From the NCBI GenBank assembly GCA_934667425.1, contig CAKULV010000005.1, positions 24,267 to 88,266 on the forward strand: a stretch of DNA of 64,000 bases, given 5' to 3'. The stretch's first letter is position 1. Every line of letters starts with the position of its first letter. The position numbers were made by a program, and so were the translations under genes. This document shows, in pieces, positions 60,791-64,000 of the stretch. A model generated the notes under the pieces. That model did no database searches, had not been told where the DNA came from, and was given only the letters and a program-made list of their open reading frames with translations. The DNA is from an uncultured Kiritimatiellota bacterium. GTDB lineage: Bacteria; Verrucomicrobiota; Kiritimatiellia; RFP12; UBA1067.

Positions 60791-62119
60791 CTACTTGATA
60801 GTTGCGAAAACACGATATCCGACAAGATGCCCGTTATACCACTCGCGGTTGACACTTGCTGCCGAATTTGCAGTACAAGCAGAATATGCCTTTTTGGCAC
60901 TTCCACCCATGACATAAAAGCCGGCGGCATACTCATAATTTGGATTCTGCTCAGAAGTAACCTCTTGCGCATTCCCATGCATATCATACAGTCCCCAAGC
61001 ATTTGGTGCATACGAACCTACTGCTGTCGTTTCACTATCATACCCTCCTTTGCCGTCCGAAGTGTTCCCACTATAACGTCCAACAAGCTTCATACCGGCT
61101 TCGGTATCTGTTCCATTATTGAACTTTGTTGTCATCCCCGCCCTACAAGCATACTCCCACTGCTTCCGCGTGGGTTTCACAACAGAAAGGGTTGTAACCT
61201 TCTTATTCAATGCACTTACAAATCTAGTGTCGCAAGGTTCTGTCATGTAACTACCAGCAACTGGCCGAGTGTCACCCTTTGGTAGAATGCCCGTGTTCGG
61301 ATGATCACCAACATACAAATCCCCAACAACCCGCTGATATTGTTTTTGTGTGACTTCAAAAATACCAACCCACATGTCACTTGACATAGATCCTCCAGCC
61401 GAATTCGACCCTTTCTTAATCTTACGCAACACCAATTTCGATGTCTTGTACGTATTATTCCATCCTCCACTTGGCACATCATACAAATAACTAATCGGAT
61501 ACGAACCAGCCAAATCAATAACCATATATAACGGGTCTGCGGTCACTGCCGTTCCCGTCACCGTCACCCTATCACACTTGAAATCCTTCGGCAAATCTGC
61601 GGATGCATCCCATACCCAGCTGTAGGTGCCGGGGAGGAGCTGTTCCTTCGCAGCGGCGGCGGTGCCATCGGCCTTGCGGATGGTTCGCATCGCGATGTTG
61701 GTGTTGCCCACCATGTCCTTCGCCGTGAAGGAGGTGTCGTATTTCGTGCCCGCATCGCCTGTGATAGTGAAATGCAGATCCACCAGCCCGTTCCACGGAT
61801 ACCGCTGCCGAGCCGTCACGTCAGAGACTGTGGCGGCAGTGGCGATCAATAGGCTCGAAAAGCACAAAGCCGCACAAAGCAAAGACTTCATCACAATTCC
61901 TCCTGATGTCGTCTTGGCACATAGCGGAACAAATGCCCCAGGCTTCACTTCGCTTATTACGCCATCGCTTTTCAACTGATCAAGCACTACCCTCACCTCT
62001 CCAAGATCAACGGTTAGTCTTGAAGCCGAAGCAAGTTGTTGCCCAATTTCTGTAATCGTAATTGGATCCTTAAAATACCGCCAGTTATTAGAAATGATTT
62101 CTCTTATGGCATCCTTCAT
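60791..62119 (-). CDS. Winged-helix segment running in frame into a secreted SUMF1 protein
   Basis: The frame opens at an ATG at 62119 with a strong AAAGGAG site and is 442 codons long. Residues 1-70 (DPITITEIGQQLASASRLTV, VRVVLDQLKSDGVISEV) look like a cytoplasmic winged-helix domain. At codon 77 (ATG at 61891) a second strong site, AGGAGGAATTGTG, precedes a signal peptide (MKSLLCAALCFSSLLIATAA). The usual N-terminal domain (RQRYPWNGLVDLHFTIT) and a SUMF1 fold then follow (VGIFEVTQKQYQRVVGD, PTRKQWEYACRAGM, GLYDMHGNAQE). The SUMF1 protein is therefore probably made from 61891 as 366 residues, and the winged-helix protein seems to have lost its own stop. No catalytic cysteine pair. Confidence 0.7.
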   Translation of the reverse strand: MKDAIREIISNNWRYFKDPITITEIGQQLASASRLTVDLGEVRVVLDQLKSDGVISEVKPGAFVPLCAKTTSGGIVMKSLLCAALCFSSLLIATAATVSDVTARQRYPWNGLVDLHFTITGDAGTKYDTSFTAKDMVGNTNIAMRTIRKADGTAAAAKEQLLPGTYSWVWDASADLPKDFKCDRVTVTGTAVTADPLYMVIDLAGSYPISYLYDVPSGGWNNTYKTSKLVLRKIKKGSNSAGGSMSSDMWVGIFEVTQKQYQRVVGDLYVGDHPNTGILPKGDTRPVAGSYMTEPCDTRFVSALNKKVTTLSVVKPTRKQWEYACRAGMTTKFNNGTDTEAGMKLVGRYSGNTSDGKGGYDSETTAVGSYAPNAWGLYDMHGNAQEVTSEQNPNYEYAAGFYVMGGSAKKAYSACTANSAASVNREWYNGHLVGYRVFATIK

Positions 62120-62162
62120 TGGGAACTCCTTTACTGTAAAACCATGAATGCACCAACATCCG

Positions 62163-62834
62163 CTATTTCTTCAATGCGCTGCTTCCGACGCACCGGCAAA
62201 TCACAACGGAGACAACCGCCACGGCAACGATCATCAGCAACGCCAACGCATGCGGATTGTTGCCTTGAACAAAAACCCGGACACACGAACGCCCTGCGAT
62301 GCAGACACCAAAATGAGCGAGTCCTATGATACACCACGCAAGCATAGACACCTGTCCCATGACGATTGGGATTTTGGAAACCGAATAGGCCCCCGCATGT
62401 TGAGAAAGAAGATTACTATCTACTGGTTGCAGATGCCGACGAATGCATCGCTTATCGAAATCAAGATACGAAAGAATCAATTCCTCATCTGGAACACTTT
62501 CAAAAAGGCCATGTTCCCTGTACGTCTTCTGGAAATAGGCCAGCATTGCCTCATAACGCTCAAACCATGCCTTTGAGCCTTTCGCCGTTGTTGTCCAAAG
62601 AATCGAGAAGAGGAATCCGAACGCACTCGCGCCAATGGCCACAAGATTAAACACCTCCCAATTTCTGACGCCATCAAGACCTTTGAGAATCAATGCGCCA
62701 TATCCGGCGTATGTCAAGCCCATAAACGCGCCCAGCAAAGTCAGTCGCGTCCACAGCATCTGAATTTCAAGGTCACGACACTGCCAGAGACACGAGTAAA
62801 CCTTGGACAAATGAATCGGATTCTGGACGCTCAT
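62163..62834 (-). CDS. Four-helix integral membrane protein, RipA-like
   Basis: 223 residues from the ATG at 62834, which overlaps the previous stop (ATGA). Two membrane helices at about 28-80 (LTLLGAFMGLTYAGYGALIL; VFNLVAIGASAFGFLFSILW) and two near the C-terminus (VSMLAWCIIGLAHFGVCIAG; LLMIVAVAVVSVVICRCVG) enclose about 85 cytoplasmic residues. The layout and the WFERYEAM-type segment recall RipA-family octameric membrane proteins. The same shape also occurs in pore-forming effectors of defence systems. Neither assignment can be made with certainty. It lies between a one-helix membrane protein gene and a winged-helix frame, all on the minus strand. Confidence 0.6.
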   Translation of the reverse strand: MSVQNPIHLSKVYSCLWQCRDLEIQMLWTRLTLLGAFMGLTYAGYGALILKGLDGVRNWEVFNLVAIGASAFGFLFSILWTTTAKGSKAWFERYEAMLAYFQKTYREHGLFESVPDEELILSYLDFDKRCIRRHLQPVDSNLLSQHAGAYSVSKIPIVMGQVSMLAWCIIGLAHFGVCIAGRSCVRVFVQGNNPHALALLMIVAVAVVSVVICRCVGSSALKK

Positions 62835-63388
62835 TTCATTTCCTTGCAAGTTTGCAGAGCATTAGTCAGCGCTTGCGAAAATCGTTCAAACTCAACCTTT
62901 GGTCCGAGGAAACTAATCGAGGTACTTACATCTGAAGTTTCTCCACACCTAAACCGATCCACCGACACTACGCTTTTCTGCACATCACGATGACAAATGT
63001 ATATCCCAAAGGCAACAGTTATTCCTGTTAGAATTGCATACGGGACAATACGCCACAACAACTCCCTCCAAGTATCTACGCGTCCGAACTCCATTTCAAC
63101 CAGAGTACACTTTATATCCCCCATCACTTTCTGAAACTTCTCACATGATGAAGGACATTCCTTATCTTTACAATTGATGCAACATACGGGCGGGACAAGA
63201 ACGCCACCGTCCTTTGCCCGCATACTCAGCGACTTCAGATATCGCTCCATAATCTCTTCATCACTCCTTCCGCGCCGCCTTAAACCTCGGCCCAACCACT
63301 CGGCGCAGAAAAGAAAGTGGCGTGCCTTCACATCGGGATGAGGCACGTCACGCACTTTGAAAAAATGAAGTGGCGTGTCCCATGTCAT
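62831..63388 (-). CDS. Single-pass membrane protein of unknown function
   Basis: 185 residues. About 110 cytoplasmic residues include a basic stretch (LGRGLRRRGRSDEEIMERYL) and a cysteine cluster, CCINCKDKECPSSCEKF, that could bind metal. One membrane helix follows (IVPYAILTGITVAFGIYIC), then a short outer or periplasmic tail. The start at 63388 has only a weak GACGTGG site, so a later Met is possible. Translationally coupled to the four-helix membrane protein (ATGA), suggesting a complex of the two. Confidence 0.55.
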   Translation of the reverse strand: MTWDTPLHFFKVRDVPHPDVKARHFLFCAEWLGRGLRRRGRSDEEIMERYLKSLSMRAKDGGVLVPPVCCINCKDKECPSSCEKFQKVMGDIKCTLVEMEFGRVDTWRELLWRIVPYAILTGITVAFGIYICHRDVQKSVVSVDRFRCGETSDVSTSISFLGPKVEFERFSQALTNALQTCKEMK

Positions 63389-64000
63389 CCACGTCTATTC
63401 TGAGGCATCGCCAAACGCCCTTGCAAAAACATGAATGATGAAACACGCCACGTGTGAGTTACACACGTAGCGCGATCACCGTATTCCGCTTTTGCTATTG
63501 AATCTTTGGCGAAGTTTCAGAATAAGCGTCATACGCTGATTCGCGTACGCTGCACGGGTTAGGTTGCCCACCCCGCGCTATCTCCCGCTCCTCGGTTGCG
63601 GACGCGACAAGCGCGTCCCTCCCATGTGGGAAGCCAGCCGTTTTAGGTACTACGACCGGTCTAAATGTTTCAATTTCCTGTCAGGTCTTTCCTTTCAGTT
63701 GAGTCCAAGGATATGAAAATCGTTGATATTGTAGCACATCTCGCTCCGACTGAACAGGGGGGCTTGAAAATTCGACTCCAACCGCAAACAGCTTCTGCGC
63801 CCGCCTTGTGCCCCCTCTGCGGCTAAGACTTGAAAACGAAGCTCCGCTCAAATCCCCCTGAAGCCCCCTTCATTCGCCCCGCCACTTCATCTTTAGCCGC
63901 AAGGCGCGGCTCCGCCGCTGGCACAGAGGGGGCGCACTCAAGGGGGAAATCTGGCGAGCCCCCTGCGCTCAGGCCTGAAAGTTCACGACTTACTGACGGA
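63389..64000. other. Gene-free right end with degenerate repeats
   Basis: I find no gene in this 612-bp stretch. It contains a hairpin ACGTGTG...CACACGT (about 63451-63469), a palindrome GGACGCG...CGCGTCC at 63600-63618 followed by CTCCC, matching the right half of the element at 32655-32721, and a stretch at 63792-63848 about 80% similar to 43826-43879. An inverted relative of part of that stretch lies at about 63890-63940. It appears to be a sink for repeat copies. Confidence 0.6.

Noticed and set aside
1..64000. tRNA, rRNA or riboswitch genes
   Set aside because: I found no cloverleaf with conserved T-loop sequence, no rRNA-like stretch and no recognisable riboswitch core on either strand.

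Overview
The window (about 60% GC, falling in the 59-63 kb part) looks like a chromosome segment of a glycan-degrading bacterium of the Kiritimatiellota/Lentisphaerota side of the PVC group. The basis is the density of secreted SUMF1-domain proteins (six), MBG-repeat giant proteins, GH123/DUF4091-type, DUF4838, GH106 and GH127 enzymes, autotransporter-like beta-strand-repeat proteins, and the absence of any SusC/SusD pair. This placement is an inference from gene content; no rRNA, tRNA or ribosomal protein gene is present to confirm it.

Positions 1-28957 hold four minus-strand transcription units of secreted glycan-active proteins and a plus-strand two-component system. The units are: 5923 to beyond the left edge (surface protein, GH127, TIM-barrel lipoprotein cut by the edge); 14711-6751 (GH99-like protein, small secreted protein, two near-identical SUMF1 proteins, FAD oxidoreductase); 20224-14956 (surface protein, GH123-like enzyme); and 25610-20343 (a 1755-residue GH106 plus GH42-like fusion). 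Each unit, and also the histidine kinase/response regulator pair at 26268-28957, carries an exact copy of the palindrome TCCCTCA-CA-TGAGGGA placed 23-25 bp upstream of a TATAAT-like -10 box. This is the most coherent regulatory signal here: a candidate autoregulated regulon of at least five promoters. A vapBC-type toxin-antitoxin pair with a nonsense codon in the toxin (6058-6677) and the wreck of an AAA ATPase gene (25764-26057) sit between the units.

Positions 28975-32293 are a minus-strand housekeeping-like cluster: zinc-ribbon protein, CDP-alcohol phosphatidyltransferase, membrane coiled-coil protein, a 53-residue lipoprotein and an RluA-type pseudouridine synthase, with overlapping ends. 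After a repeat-filled gap comes a four-gene unit (40163-32856: GH123-like, two SUMF1, DUF4838). Next are an outer-membrane barrel protein, an MBG/leucine-rich-repeat protein and a 3100-residue MBG-repeat giant (53186-43884).

Positions 53245-64000 are accessory. They hold a REP-associated (HUH/Y1) transposase on a leaderless promoter; a SUMF1/DUF2341/LamG-like protein; a DUF4143-type ATPase between direct repeats; an AT-rich cluster of four overlapping unknown genes, one with a HEPN-like R-x4-H motif; a MITE-like element; and a membrane-protein/winged-helix operon whose last reading frame runs into a secreted SUMF1 protein. GC-rich palindromes related to one another occur between genes and, in frame, inside the giant MBG gene and the SUMF1/LamG gene. 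The transposase gene itself carries two different inverted-repeat inserts. Together these suggest a RAYT/REP-like system that tolerates insertion into coding sequence.
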